Shown here piece after piece: positions 33,442 to 41,072 of a DNA stretch of 64,000 nucleotides; within the stretch, counting starts at the first letter, position 1, and each line of letters opens with the position of its first letter. Under the pieces are notes generated by a model that worked only from the letters and a program-made list of their open reading frames with translations, had not been told where the DNA came from and searched no databases. The stretch comes from Desulfomonilia bacterium. GTDB lineage: Bacteria > Desulfobacterota > Desulfomonilia > UBA1062. The translations under genes and the position numbers were made by a program. The stretch is taken from the NCBI GenBank assembly GCA_036567785.1, contig DATCTV010000062.1, positions 248,001 through 312,000 on the forward strand, written 5' to 3'.

Positions 33442-34422
33442 GTGAAAATTATTGGCTTGGAAGAAGAATTTCTGACTAAACGCTCACTTAAGCTCATGGA
33501 GGAAGAGCTGCAACTCCACAGATTCACGATGGAAACATCTAATGAACTCATACAAAGTGATGTGGCAGAAGAAATACTGGATTTGGGCGAGAGGCGTATC
33601 GCCGCAATGGATGAGGCAGGCATCGACATGCAGGTGCTTTCTTTTATCGGTCCTCAGGTTAAAGACCCCTCGGAGTCGCTTGAAATAATGAGGGAAGGCA
33701 ACGATAAAGCAGCAGAGGCCATACAAAAGTATCCTTCACGGTTTTCAGCTTTTGCATCCCTCCCTCTTGCAGATACCAGGGCGGCGGTGGATGAATTCGA
33801 TCGGGCGCTCAATACTAAAGGATTTGTGGGTGGGTTTGTGTGCGGGTCGATTAACGGTGAGTTCCTTGACGACATGAAATACTGGCCTGTTCTGGAATTG
33901 GCCGAGTCACGGAATGTCCCTATCTATATTCATCCTGAATTTCCGTTATCTCAGATGAGAGAGGCATACTTCAAGGGAAGAGAAGAGCTGTCAGGGCCTG
34001 AATGGGGTTTTATGGTTGATGCCAGTTGCCATTTCATGAGATTGCTCACCGCCGGCGTCTTTGACCGGTTTCCCAAACTCAAAATAATTCTCGGTCATCT
34101 TGGGGAATCCATCCCTTATAATCTGGACAGGATAGACAATCGTTTGAAAGCTTACGCGCGGGATAAAGGACTTAAGAGGTCACCTGCCGAGTATATGAGA
34201 GAAAACATGGTGGTCACGACTAGTGGAAATTTTTCATACCCTTCGTTTCTTTGTGCTTTGGGAACACTTGGAATAGACAATGTTTTGTTCTCAGTGGATT
34301 GGCCGTTTGAATCGAACAAAGTCGCCGTTGATTTTTTAAAGCATCTGCCAGTCAGCGAGCCCGATATTGAAAAGGTTGCATATAAAAATGCGGCAAGGGT
34401 CCTGAACCTGAAAGATTTCTGA
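33442..34422 (+). CDS. ACMSD-like amidohydrolase/decarboxylase
   Basis: A 326-residue TIM-barrel metalloenzyme of the amidohydrolase-2 (ACMSD/gamma-resorcylate decarboxylase) group. Metal and active-site residues are visible in GLEEEF (about 5-10, replacing the usual ALEEHF), YIHPEF (about 171-176), LGHLGE (about 219-224) and SVDWPFES (about 286-293). Members decarboxylate aromatic or muconate acids without oxygen, or act as hydrolases. GTG start behind CAGGAGG. Single gene between the toxin remnant and the VapB gene; anaerobic breakdown of an aromatic acid is a plausible role, not proven. Confidence 0.82.
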   Translation: MKIIGLEEEFLTKRSLKLMEEELQLHRFTMETSNELIQSDVAEEILDLGERRIAAMDEAGIDMQVLSFIGPQVKDPSESLEIMREGNDKAAEAIQKYPSRFSAFASLPLADTRAAVDEFDRALNTKGFVGGFVCGSINGEFLDDMKYWPVLELAESRNVPIYIHPEFPLSQMREAYFKGREELSGPEWGFMVDASCHFMRLLTAGVFDRFPKLKIILGHLGESIPYNLDRIDNRLKAYARDKGLKRSPAEYMRENMVVTTSGNFSYPSFLCALGTLGIDNVLFSVDWPFESNKVAVDFLKHLPVSEPDIEKVAYKNAARVLNLKDF

Positions 34423-34517
34423 GCATATTGCAGTAGTAGTGAGTGTATGGCCGAGCCGGAACAGATCATGAATTACAATCTTTTCTGGGATAGGTACGGC
34501 GGTGTGTATAGACATCC

Positions 34518-34572
34518 CGTAAATGATGTTTACGAATATGCCTATAATATACATATTAAGATATTAAGGCAT
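34518..34572 (+). promoter_or_regulatory. Two inverted repeats upstream of the vapB-like gene
   Basis: CGTAAA-tgatg-TTTACG (34518-34534) is a perfect six-base-arm palindrome; ATGCCTATAATAT (34538-34550) and ATATTAAGGCAT (34561-34572) form an imperfect one with a TATAAT inside. They end 22 bases before the ATG at 34595. VapB antitoxins usually repress their own promoter through such palindromes. Confidence 0.45.
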
Positions 34573-34594
34573 CACAATCGTATGAGGTGAGCGT

Positions 34595-34795
34595 ATGAGA
34601 ACGACGCTGAACATTGAGGATAATCTGATCGATAAAGCAGCCGGCATTACCGGAATCAAAGAGAAAACAGCACTTGTCAGACTTGGTCTGGAAGCGCTTA
34701 TCGCCGGAGAAAACATCCGGAGTCTTGCCAAATTGGGCGGCACCCGGAAGCAGCTTAATTACAGGACGCGAGAAGATAACGTTTTTAATAAATAA
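34595..34795 (+). CDS. Orphan VapB-type antitoxin
   Basis: A 66-residue protein of the VapB/DUF2191 type: MRTTLNIEDNLIDKAAGITG then KTALVRLGLEALIAGE forms a ribbon-helix-helix DNA-binding domain, and the tail (RKQLNYRTREDNVFNK) is the usual toxin-binding region. GAGGTGAGCGT precedes the ATG. No VapC (PIN) toxin follows: the next gene is a convergent TetR regulator ending 18 bases away. It is therefore an orphan or the remains of a lost toxin-antitoxin pair, with its operator-like palindromes still present. Confidence 0.8.
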   Translation: MRTTLNIEDNLIDKAAGITGIKEKTALVRLGLEALIAGENIRSLAKLGGTRKQLNYRTREDNVFNK

Positions 34796-34813
34796 ATTTG
34801 ATCTTCCGAAAGT

Positions 34814-35431
34814 TTATCCATCAAGTCCCAGATATGAACAGACCATGCGGTTCAGTTCGCCTACGAATTCATTTTTATCGAATTCGTCACGCCTTTCCAT
34901 AACGAACCAGTGACATGCCATCTTGATCACGAAGACAACCAGTTCGGAAGTAAGGGCCGGGTTTTCATATTTTCCAGGATATTCGGCAGCCATCCTTTCT
35001 TCGATAGTTTTTGCGTACATCTTTTCGTTCGAACGGATGATTTTCTGAATGTGCGGCGGGTAGAGCACTTCTTCATCAAGTATTCTGTGAAGATCGGGAT
35101 CACGCTCGTTCACCTCGATTGCGGTTTCGATTGCGACTGTCATGATTTCATTTAGGGTCATTTCCGGGCGGATTTTTCCTGACAGTATTTCGGGACCGGT
35201 TCCCATGTGCCTTTCAAGGAGAGCCACCAATATTGCATCCTTGTTCGGGAAATACTGGTATAGTGAACCTATCGAGACACCGGCGCGCTCTGCAATGCGG
35301 TTGGTGGTGGTTCTGACGTAACCCAGGCCTGTAAAAACCTGAGCAGACGCTTCGAGTATAGCCTCATACGTATTTATCGACCGCGGCTGAGAAGGCTTCT
35401 TGCGCGGGTTCAGCAGTTTGCCGCTTTTCAT
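34814..35431 (-). CDS. TetR/AcrR-family transcriptional regulator
   Basis: A 205-residue regulator. The N-terminal helix-turn-helix is EAILEASAQVFTGLGYVRTTTNRIAERAGVSIGSLYQYFPNKDAIL (in parts, about 22-66), the standard TetR signature; the rest is a helical ligand-binding and dimer region. I chose the ATG at 35431 because GAAAGGGGCC lies upstream; the frame is open to 35479. It is divergent from the small DUF4405 membrane gene at 35535, with about 100 bases between, which is the likely target promoter region. Ligand unknown. Confidence 0.88.
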   Translation of the reverse strand: MKSGKLLNPRKKPSQPRSINTYEAILEASAQVFTGLGYVRTTTNRIAERAGVSIGSLYQYFPNKDAILVALLERHMGTGPEILSGKIRPEMTLNEIMTVAIETAIEVNERDPDLHRILDEEVLYPPHIQKIIRSNEKMYAKTIEERMAAEYPGKYENPALTSELVVFVIKMACHWFVMERRDEFDKNEFVGELNRMVCSYLGLDG

Positions 35432-35534
35432 TATCAGGCCCCTTTCAATGCGAGTAGACAAACGCACATGTTTGAACAATCATCCCATAATATGAGCTGT
35501 TGCTCACATTGATGCAACATAAAAAGGAGAGATC

Positions 35535-35759
35535 ATGAAAAGTAAGGGTTTTAACAGGAGAAAATGGGTGACATCGGTTATGGCATTGAGCTTCATCGGA
35601 CTGCCGGTCTCGGGTGTCATGCTTCATCTGGCAAGGCATGCAGCAGAGGCGGAATCGATCCATGCCTGGATGATCGCGCACAATTCGCTAGCACTAGTTT
35701 TCCTGATAACGGGCTGTGTTCATATTGTATTCAATTTCAAGGCGATCAGGCGCTATTAG
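35535..35759 (+). CDS. DUF4405-type small membrane protein
   Basis: A 74-residue protein with two transmembrane helices (about 10-30 and 45-68). Histidines at both ends of the helices (MLHLARHAAEAESIHAWMIAHNSLALVF in parts, CVHIVFN) are in the arrangement of the DUF4405/cytochrome b561-like group, where they could bind haem. AAAAGGAGAGATC precedes the ATG. It is divergent from the TetR gene and may be under its control. Whether haem is bound is untested. Confidence 0.65.
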   Translation: MKSKGFNRRKWVTSVMALSFIGLPVSGVMLHLARHAAEAESIHAWMIAHNSLALVFLITGCVHIVFNFKAIRRY

Positions 35760-35894
35760 ATCAAATATCAATACAAATCGTTCCTTCCGGGTGGTATATA
35801 AACAGGTGCGGATGTTACCGTGCGTAAAAGGGAATGCACAGTCTGATGACGGCAAAAGAAATGACTGTATCAATATACAATACCGGAGGGTATC

Positions 35895-37025
35895 ATGGCA
35901 TTAAGATTTGGCATTATTGGCTGCGGACAGGTGAGCCGTGTAGGTCACGGGCCGGCTATCATGGCGGACAGTCGCGCAACTATAGAGGCGTTTGCCGATC
36001 CGGATGAAGGCAACCGTACGTCGTTTGCGCGGAAATTCAAGGCGGGCCGCGCTTTCAAAGACTACCGTGAAATGATTTCGCAGACAGGACTTGACGCAGT
36101 GGTGATAGCCTCTCCTCCATGGCTTCACAGGCAGATGTTCGAAGACTGCATCGCTGCGGGCGTGCATATACTCTGCGAAAAACCACTGGCAACAACAGTC
36201 GAAGACTGCACGCGCATGACAGAGCTTTCGAAGACGACCGGCAAGATTATCCAGATCTGCCATTCCAAGCGGTTTGAAACCGGATTCCAGAAGATAAAGG
36301 AAATGTGCGACAGCGGCTCACTTGGCCGGATATACCAGATGAGTCTGGACTGGCATTATTACATCCCGGACTTCACGCAGGGCTTTTTAAGAAAGACGCT
36401 CGACCTCTTCAAAAAGGCAGGTGTCGATTTTGAAAAGAAATACGGTGTATGGCGCTATTTCGATGAGCGCACCGGCGGAGGCGATTTCTTCGACCACGGG
36501 CCGCACTACATCGACCTGATGAGGTTCTTCTTCGGTGAAATCGAAAGCGTATACGCCAAGACCGGCTTCTCATATCCCGGCCGCAAATATGAAGACCAGG
36601 CGGTTGCCGTTTTCACACTTTCGAGCGGGGCTCTCGCAGTTATCGAAAAGAGCTGCCTGGCCATAGGAAGGCCGGAGGGCTATGAAAAGGGGATGATTAA
36701 CGCGGAAAAGGCGCGTATCCGTTTCGAGGCGTTCCAGGAATATGAGCACAAACCCATGAAGCTTGGTGTTTACAGGCATCTCAATATGATACCGGATGCG
36801 TTCACGCCGGTCTTTCTTCCAAGGGGAATAGAGAATACCCTTTATTTCAGGCAGATGAGGCACTTCATAGACAGGCTTACCGGCTGCGACAGCATTAAAA
36901 GAAATTTCACGGGGAAATGGGCGGCGGATACGGAGGATGCGGCAATCGCCGTTGCGTGGACCCTGGCCGCATACCGCTCGTCAAGGGAAGGCCGTGAGAT
37001 TAAGAGGTCTGAATTGTTCGCGTAG
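35895..37025 (+). CDS. Gfo/Idh/MocA-family oxidoreductase
   Basis: A 376-residue NAD(P)-dependent oxidoreductase. The Rossmann loop is [16 protein letters not shown] (about 6-21); [12 protein letters not shown] (about 95-106) is the family EKP motif with the catalytic-type Lys; [20 protein letters not shown] (in parts, about 198-217) carries the conserved His/Asp of the C-terminal domain. Family members oxidise or reduce sugars, inositols and related polyols, or biliverdin. CGGAGGG precedes the ATG. The CMD-family gene follows after 40 bases, perhaps in the same operon. Confidence 0.87.
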   Translation: MALRFGIIGCGQVSRVGHGPAIMADSRATIEAFADPDEGNRTSFARKFKAGRAFKDYREMISQTGLDAVVIASPPWLHRQMFEDCIAAGVHILCEKPLATTVEDCTRMTELSKTTGKIIQICHSKRFETGFQKIKEMCDSGSLGRIYQMSLDWHYYIPDFTQGFLRKTLDLFKKAGVDFEKKYGVWRYFDERTGGGDFFDHGPHYIDLMRFFFGEIESVYAKTGFSYPGRKYEDQAVAVFTLSSGALAVIEKSCLAIGRPEGYEKGMINAEKARIRFEAFQEYEHKPMKLGVYRHLNMIPDAFTPVFLPRGIENTLYFRQMRHFIDRLTGCDSIKRNFTGKWAADTEDAAIAVAWTLAAYRSSREGREIKRSELFA

Positions 37026-37065
37026 CTGGTCCGGGCCGACGGCAATCATGATCAAGGAGGTGAAT

Positions 37066-37458
37066 ATGGAATCGGAAAGATACAAGCGCGGATTGGAAAA
37101 GCTGAAGGAGATTGACGGTCACGGAGGTGAGATCGTGATGGAATCCCTGAAGGACATCGCACCGGACCTCGCCAGGTATGTCATCGAGTTTCCTTTCGGG
37201 GATGTCTATTCCCGCGGGGTCCTGACACTCAAGGAACGCGAGATCGCAACGGTTGCCGCACTGGCCGCACTCGGCAATGCCAGGCCGCAGCTTATGGTCC
37301 ATATTCACGGTGCCCTAAACGTCGGGTGTACAAGGCAGGAGATCGTGGAGATCATGATCCAGATGGCAGTTTATGCAGGCTTCCCAGCTGCTTTGAACGG
37401 TGTCCTTGCAGCAAAGGAGGTTTTTGCCGAACGCGACGGGCTGGGCCAGCCGGATTGA
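37066..37458 (+). CDS. Carboxymuconolactone decarboxylase-family protein
   Basis: A 130-residue protein of the CMD/AhpD-like fold. The core is [59 protein letters not shown] (read in parts, about 53-112), including the [10 protein letters not shown] segment typical of gamma-CMD. It has a single Cys in this segment, so the two-Cys AhpD redox chemistry is not expected. I chose the ATG at 37066 because AAGGAGG lies five bases upstream. Decarboxylase activity is known only for a few members, so function is open. Confidence 0.85.
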   Translation: MESERYKRGLEKLKEIDGHGGEIVMESLKDIAPDLARYVIEFPFGDVYSRGVLTLKEREIATVAALAALGNARPQLMVHIHGALNVGCTRQEIVEIMIQMAVYAGFPAALNGVLAAKEVFAERDGLGQPD

Positions 37459-37497
37459 ACGGTTTATAAGGTCACAGAAATAGCTGATGGAAATAAC

Positions 37498-37965
37498 ATG
37501 ATGAATGTAAGACGCTCGACGATGGATGACTATGCAGGATGGCTTGAACTGGCGAAAGAGGTTGAACCATTATTCGGTCCCATGTCGGAGGAACCTGCGT
37601 TTTGCGAGGGCCTCAAACAGGCCGTAACAGACGGTAAGGCCCTGTGCATTGCCGATGACAAAGCAGGCTGTCTTGTTGGCGGTGTCATAATATCCTTGGA
37701 GGCTAACGAAATATTATGGCTGGCCGTGGCCAAGCGCAGCCGCGGACAAAAGGCCGGTGCCGCACTGCTGGCTGAGGCCATAGCATGTCTCGACTGCATG
37801 AGGCCTGTTACAGTGACTACTTTCGACGGCACTGTAGATGCGGGATTTCCAGCAAGAAGGCTATACGAATCGTTCGGGTTCCACGATCTGGCTTCGGCAG
37901 GTAAGAATCCGGCAGGAATACCGATCGCCGTCATGGTGCTCGACAGGGCATGCGCCGGTGCTTGA
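37498..37965 (+). CDS. GNAT-family acetyltransferase
   Basis: A 155-residue N-acetyltransferase. LWLAVAKRSRGQKAGAALLAEAIA (in parts, about 74-97) gives the acetyl-CoA binding loop (RSRGQKAG), and GFPARRLYESFGFHD the C-terminal motif B. Two ATG codons are adjacent (37498, 37501) with GATGGAAATAAC upstream; the ribosome site is weak. First of a run of small genes (GNAT, broken GNAT, YciI, GNAT, RhtB, DUF6485) that looks like an accessory patch rather than one pathway. Confidence 0.78.
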   Translation: MMNVRRSTMDDYAGWLELAKEVEPLFGPMSEEPAFCEGLKQAVTDGKALCIADDKAGCLVGGVIISLEANEILWLAVAKRSRGQKAGAALLAEAIACLDCMRPVTVTTFDGTVDAGFPARRLYESFGFHDLASAGKNPAGIPIAVMVLDRACAGA

Positions 37966-37986
37966 CACGGACACTCGGGATTTCCA

Positions 37987-38444
37987 ATGCGAACAGCAAC
38001 GAATCAGGACAGGAACAACATTGAAAGGCTCGTGTTCGGAATACTCAATGAGTACGGACTAAAGCCCGACCCTGATTCAACGGATTCAGATCTTTCGGAC
38101 ATCAGGCGAGAATATTCTGACAGGGGGGCGCGTTCGATGTAATGACTGATGAAAACGGCAGGATAATCACTACCGTGGGTTTGTACAGGTTCGATTTGAA
38201 CACGTGCGAGATACGCAAGATGTATCTTGAGGCGGTTCATCGAGGAAAGGGATTGGTACGCCGTCTCCTGAAGCACGCTCTTTCAAGGGCGAAGTCTCTG
38301 GGATATTCACGGGTCGAACTCGAAACGGCATCTGTCCTTAAGGAAGCTATCGCACTTTATGAAGGATACGGCTTTCGCAGGTTCGACAGAGGACATCTGG
38401 CCTTACGCTGCGACGCGGCATACTTTCTTGAGCTTAAGCCTTGA
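37987..38444 (+). pseudogene. GNAT acetyltransferase gene with a one-base frameshift in a G tract
   Basis: The first frame from ATG 37987 gives a GNAT N-terminus (NNIERLVFGILNEYGLKPDP, then DIRREYSDRG) and stops at 38140-38142. A second frame continues with FDVMTDENGRIITTVGLYRF, RKMYLEAVHRGKGLVRRLL and YEGYGFRRF to 38444, the acetyl-CoA loop and C-terminus of the same fold. The frames join at a run of six G (38123-38128); seven G would give DRGGAFDV, a normal continuation. Either a true frameshift, a phase-variable tract, or a sequencing error. The second frame alone could start at ATG 38142 but lacks half the domain. Confidence 0.75.
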
Positions 38445-38469
38445 GAAAAGAAACTGTACGGGAGAAAGA

Positions 38470-38817
38470 ATGAAATTTCTGCTGATCATAAGCCACGATG
38501 CTCATTTCAGGCCGACAAAAGATCTTGTCGAAGACATCTTCAAATGGATGGATGAGATGACCGGCCGTGGAATCCTGATACACGGGAACCCGTTGCGGCC
38601 TGCCGAAGAGGCAATAACCGTTCGTGTGCGAGGCGGTAAGATCAAGGCTGTAAAAGGACCTTCGACGCACGCAAAAGAAAAGATCTCGGCATACGTACTG
38701 ATAGACTGTTTGGAGATGGATGATGCCGTTAAGATAGCATCAGCACACCCGATGGCAAGGGCCGCGACTATTGAAGTGCGTCCGGTATGGGAAGAGCTGG
38801 CAGTGATTCACGGTTGA
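38470..38817 (+). CDS. YciI-family protein
   Basis: A 115-residue protein of the YCII-related family: KFLLIISHDAHF, then MTGRGILIHGNPLRPAEEAITVRVRGGKIKAVKGP (in parts, about 33-67), AYVLIDCLEMDDAVKIASAHPMA and TIEVRPV. The fold is a dimeric ferredoxin-like alpha/beta unit; related proteins are sometimes fused to sigma factors, and some dehalogenate small ligands. The ATG at 38470 follows GGAGAAAG. It starts 25 bases after the broken GNAT gene. Confidence 0.82.
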   Translation: MKFLLIISHDAHFRPTKDLVEDIFKWMDEMTGRGILIHGNPLRPAEEAITVRVRGGKIKAVKGPSTHAKEKISAYVLIDCLEMDDAVKIASAHPMARAATIEVRPVWEELAVIHG

Positions 38818-38949
38818 ATGTAGAGCGTACTGACAATGGAGAGATATTTTATAAAAATCGGGACATGATAATGTATTGTTTTAAATAAGCAGGACGGGGT
38901 GTTTGCTTGAGCCCCGGCTTCCGGATTAAGATTAGAATGGGGGACGGCA

Positions 38950-39459
38950 ATGGATGTCATCATAATAAAGGCTGATAGCAGAGATGCGGTTGAAATACTC
39001 GCCCTGCAGAAGGAGGCTTATCTGAGAGAAGCCGAGTTGAACGGGGACTTTTCGATCCCGCCGATGACGCAGACTCTCTCAGACATCGAGTCGGAATTTC
39101 ATAAAAAGATTTTTCTCAAAGCCGTGCATGATGATAAGATAATCGGATCGGTGAGGGGGCATCTCGATAAGGGCACATGTTATATCGGCAGGCTTATAGT
39201 CAATCCCGGATGGCAGGGGCGCGGTATTGGAAGCATGCTCATGGAAGGCATTGAAAAGGCATTTCCTGATGCTGAGAGATTCGAGCTGTTTACTGGCAAG
39301 AGGAGCATTGCAAATATCAGGCTTTATGAAAGGCTCGGCTATGAAAAGTTCCGCGAGGACGATCTGAATCAGAAGGTAAGGCTTGTCTTTTTGTGGAAAA
39401 ACCAAATGCGAAAGAATATTGAGAAATCATGTTCGACTATTCATTGGCACACTGGATGA
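38950..39459 (+). CDS. GNAT-family acetyltransferase
   Basis: A 169-residue acetyltransferase: RDAVEILALQKEAYLREAEL at the start, then IGRLIVNPGWQGRGIGSMLMEGIEKAFPDA (in parts, about 78-107) with the Q/RxxGxG acetyl-CoA loop GWQGRGIG, and SIANIRLYERLGYEKF. GGGGGACGGCA precedes the ATG. Its 3' end overlaps the RhtB gene by 31 bases, so the two are probably co-expressed, which suggests an acetylate-and-export pair (inference). Confidence 0.85.
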   Translation: MDVIIIKADSRDAVEILALQKEAYLREAELNGDFSIPPMTQTLSDIESEFHKKIFLKAVHDDKIIGSVRGHLDKGTCYIGRLIVNPGWQGRGIGSMLMEGIEKAFPDAERFELFTGKRSIANIRLYERLGYEKFREDDLNQKVRLVFLWKNQMRKNIEKSCSTIHWHTG

Positions 39460-40067
39460 CGTTTTTTTCAGCAGCCGTGCTGCTGAACCTCTCTCCAGGT
39501 CCGGACATGGCGTTCATACTCGGAAGGACCGCAAGACAAGGAGTGAAAGCTGGCTTCACTGCAATGTTCGGCGTGTGGAGCGGTGCGTTTGTTCACGTGA
39601 TTTTTGCCGCGCTCGGGCTGTCCGCTGTCCTGGCCGCATCGTCAACGGCGTTTTCCGTCGTCAAGTGGATAGGGGCGATTTATCTTATCGTTCTGGGCAT
39701 CCAGTCGCTGATCTCAAAGGGTAAGGGCGGGACTGTCGATGCCGGGATCGTCCAGAATGATCCGGTCAAGATTTTCCGTCAGGGTGTATTCGTGGCGGTA
39801 TCCAATCCCAAGACCGCCGTTTTTTTTCTGGCGTTTCTTCCCCAATTCGCCGTGACCGGTGCAGGGCCTGTCGGCGCGCAGCTGTTCCTGCACGGCTCGC
39901 TTATAATAGTGGTGGCAGGCTTTATTGAACCTCCCCTTATCATTGTGGGAGGAAGGCTTACAGGCTATCTCAACCATAATATCCGTATTTCGCGCTGGCT
40001 GGACCGCGGCCTTGGCACCCTGTTCGTGGGATTGGGAATAAAGCTGGCGATAAGCGAACGCATCTGA
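39429..40067 (+). CDS. LysE/RhtB-family amino acid exporter
   Basis: A 212-residue, six-helix membrane protein. LNLSPGPDMAFILGRTARQG (about 19-38) is the RhtB signature, followed by WIGAIYLIVLGIQSL and SNPKTAVFFLAFLPQFA. The family exports homoserine, threonine, lysine or related compounds. The start lies inside the upstream GNAT gene (31-base overlap) in another frame, with only a weak ribosome site, suggesting coupled translation. Substrate cannot be assigned. Confidence 0.87.
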   Translation: MFDYSLAHWMTFFSAAVLLNLSPGPDMAFILGRTARQGVKAGFTAMFGVWSGAFVHVIFAALGLSAVLAASSTAFSVVKWIGAIYLIVLGIQSLISKGKGGTVDAGIVQNDPVKIFRQGVFVAVSNPKTAVFFLAFLPQFAVTGAGPVGAQLFLHGSLIIVVAGFIEPPLIIVGGRLTGYLNHNIRISRWLDRGLGTLFVGLGIKLAISERI

Positions 40068-40104
40068 AGAATGCAGTTCCGCATCAGACAATGATAGAAA
40101 AACC

Positions 40105-40112
40105 GGGGGGGG
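40105..40112 (+). repeat. G8 homopolymer at the ribosome site of the DUF6485 gene
   Basis: Eight consecutive G residues end seven bases before the ATG at 40120, where the Shine-Dalgarno sequence should be. Length changes by slippage would alter ribosome-site spacing. Seen directly; any variability is inference. Confidence 0.5.
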
Positions 40113-40119
40113 TTATATA

Positions 40120-40323
40120 ATGGAATGCAAAAAAGAAAAGAACCTTGAACGGTGCAACTGCACCACCGAGCCCTGCAGCAGGAAAGGCATATGCTGCGAA
40201 TGCATCGAACATCATCTGAAGATGAGGAAACTTCCCGCCTGCTGTTTTCCCGGGGATGAAGAAAAATCGCACAACCGATCGTTCGAACATTTCGCAGAGC
40301 TTGTTTCAAAGGGCAGGATATAA
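40120..40323 (+). CDS. Cysteine-rich DUF6485-type protein
   Basis: A 67-residue protein with eight cysteines: CKKEKNLERCNCTTEPCSRKGICCECIEHH (in parts, residues 3-31) and ACCFPGDEEKSHNRSFEHF. This matches the small cytosolic DUF6485 family; the CNC, CCxC and HH spacing suggests a zinc or Fe-S binding unit. The ribosome site is an eight-G run. It stands alone after the RhtB gene. Function unknown for the family. Confidence 0.72.
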   Translation: MECKKEKNLERCNCTTEPCSRKGICCECIEHHLKMRKLPACCFPGDEEKSHNRSFEHFAELVSKGRI

Positions 40324-40394
40324 CTATGAATATCGAAATTAAAACATGATATCACACTTGATTAAATCATTTATAAGGAGACAATGTAAGTCCG

Positions 40395-40874
40395 ATGATC
40401 GAATATACAACAACAATCAAAATTAAAGACATTACTCCAAATCAGATAATTGATTTCATGATTACATGTACTGATGAGGAGTATAACAACTGGTGGCCGG
40501 GAACTCATATTTCATTCCACGAACTTGATCACAAGCCGGACATCATAGGAAGTTCGGTGTACTTTGATGAATTTGTAGGCCCAATAAGACTTAAATTCCA
40601 TGCCGTCATCTCGGACTATATTCCTGACAAACTGATTTGCTGGCAGATGAAAAAGCTGATCCTGCTGCCCGCAAAGCTTGTCCTTAGGACCGAGCAGAAA
40701 AACAATGATGTGATCCTCAAGCATTCGTTGTTGATCGGCTTCAAGGGATTCCTTTCGATATTGGATCCGATAATAAAATTATTCATTCCGAAGAATCTTG
40801 AATCCGAACTGAACGAACATGCCAGGCACGAGTTTGGAATACTCCCTGAAATACTTGAATCGAGAAGGCGCTGA
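40395..40874 (+). CDS. SRPBCC-like hypothetical protein
   Basis: A 159-residue protein with the look of a START/SRPBCC ligand-binding fold: an initial strand (IEYTTTIKIKD), a helix (NQIIDFMIT), then NNWWPGTHISFHELD, GSSVYFDEFVGPIRLKFHAVISDYIPDKL (in parts) and a long C-terminal helix (ELNEHARHEFGILPEILE). No catalytic residues stand out. AAGGAGACAATGTAAGTCCG upstream gives a distant ribosome site (15 bases). Family call is tentative; no partner gene. Confidence 0.55.
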   Translation: MIEYTTTIKIKDITPNQIIDFMITCTDEEYNNWWPGTHISFHELDHKPDIIGSSVYFDEFVGPIRLKFHAVISDYIPDKLICWQMKKLILLPAKLVLRTEQKNNDVILKHSLLIGFKGFLSILDPIIKLFIPKNLESELNEHARHEFGILPEILESRRR

Positions 40875-40948
40875 GATCAGAATGGGAAGCCGCCGGCATT
40901 CCTGCAAGCCATGAGGAAAAATTGATACGGTTTGGTGGATTAACATTA

Positions 40949-40977
40949 TTGAGAAATCTGTTTTGATAGCTTAATAT
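40949..40977 (+). promoter_or_regulatory. Candidate sigma70-type promoter for the second CocE gene
   Basis: TTGAGA (40949-40954) and TAATAT (40972-40977) with a 17-base spacer, about 95 bases before the ATG at 41073. The 198-base gap shows nothing else. Confidence 0.45.
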
Positions 40978-41072
40978 TTGTGAGAGGAATAAACCATTTA
41001 ACAGGGATTAATCATTAATAGAAGATTCTTTTATTGAAACTCCTGATTCTAATAAATAAGAAGGGGAATTGA

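Noticed and set aside
33128-34795. Functional toxin-antitoxin pair made of the RelE-like remnant and the VapB-like protein
   Set aside because: They are more than 1.2 kb apart with a gene between, belong to different toxin-antitoxin families, and the toxin lacks a start codon.
38142-38444. Stand-alone 100-residue acetyltransferase starting at ATG 38142
   Set aside because: It would lack the first half of the GNAT fold, which is present in the preceding frame; the frameshift explanation is simpler.
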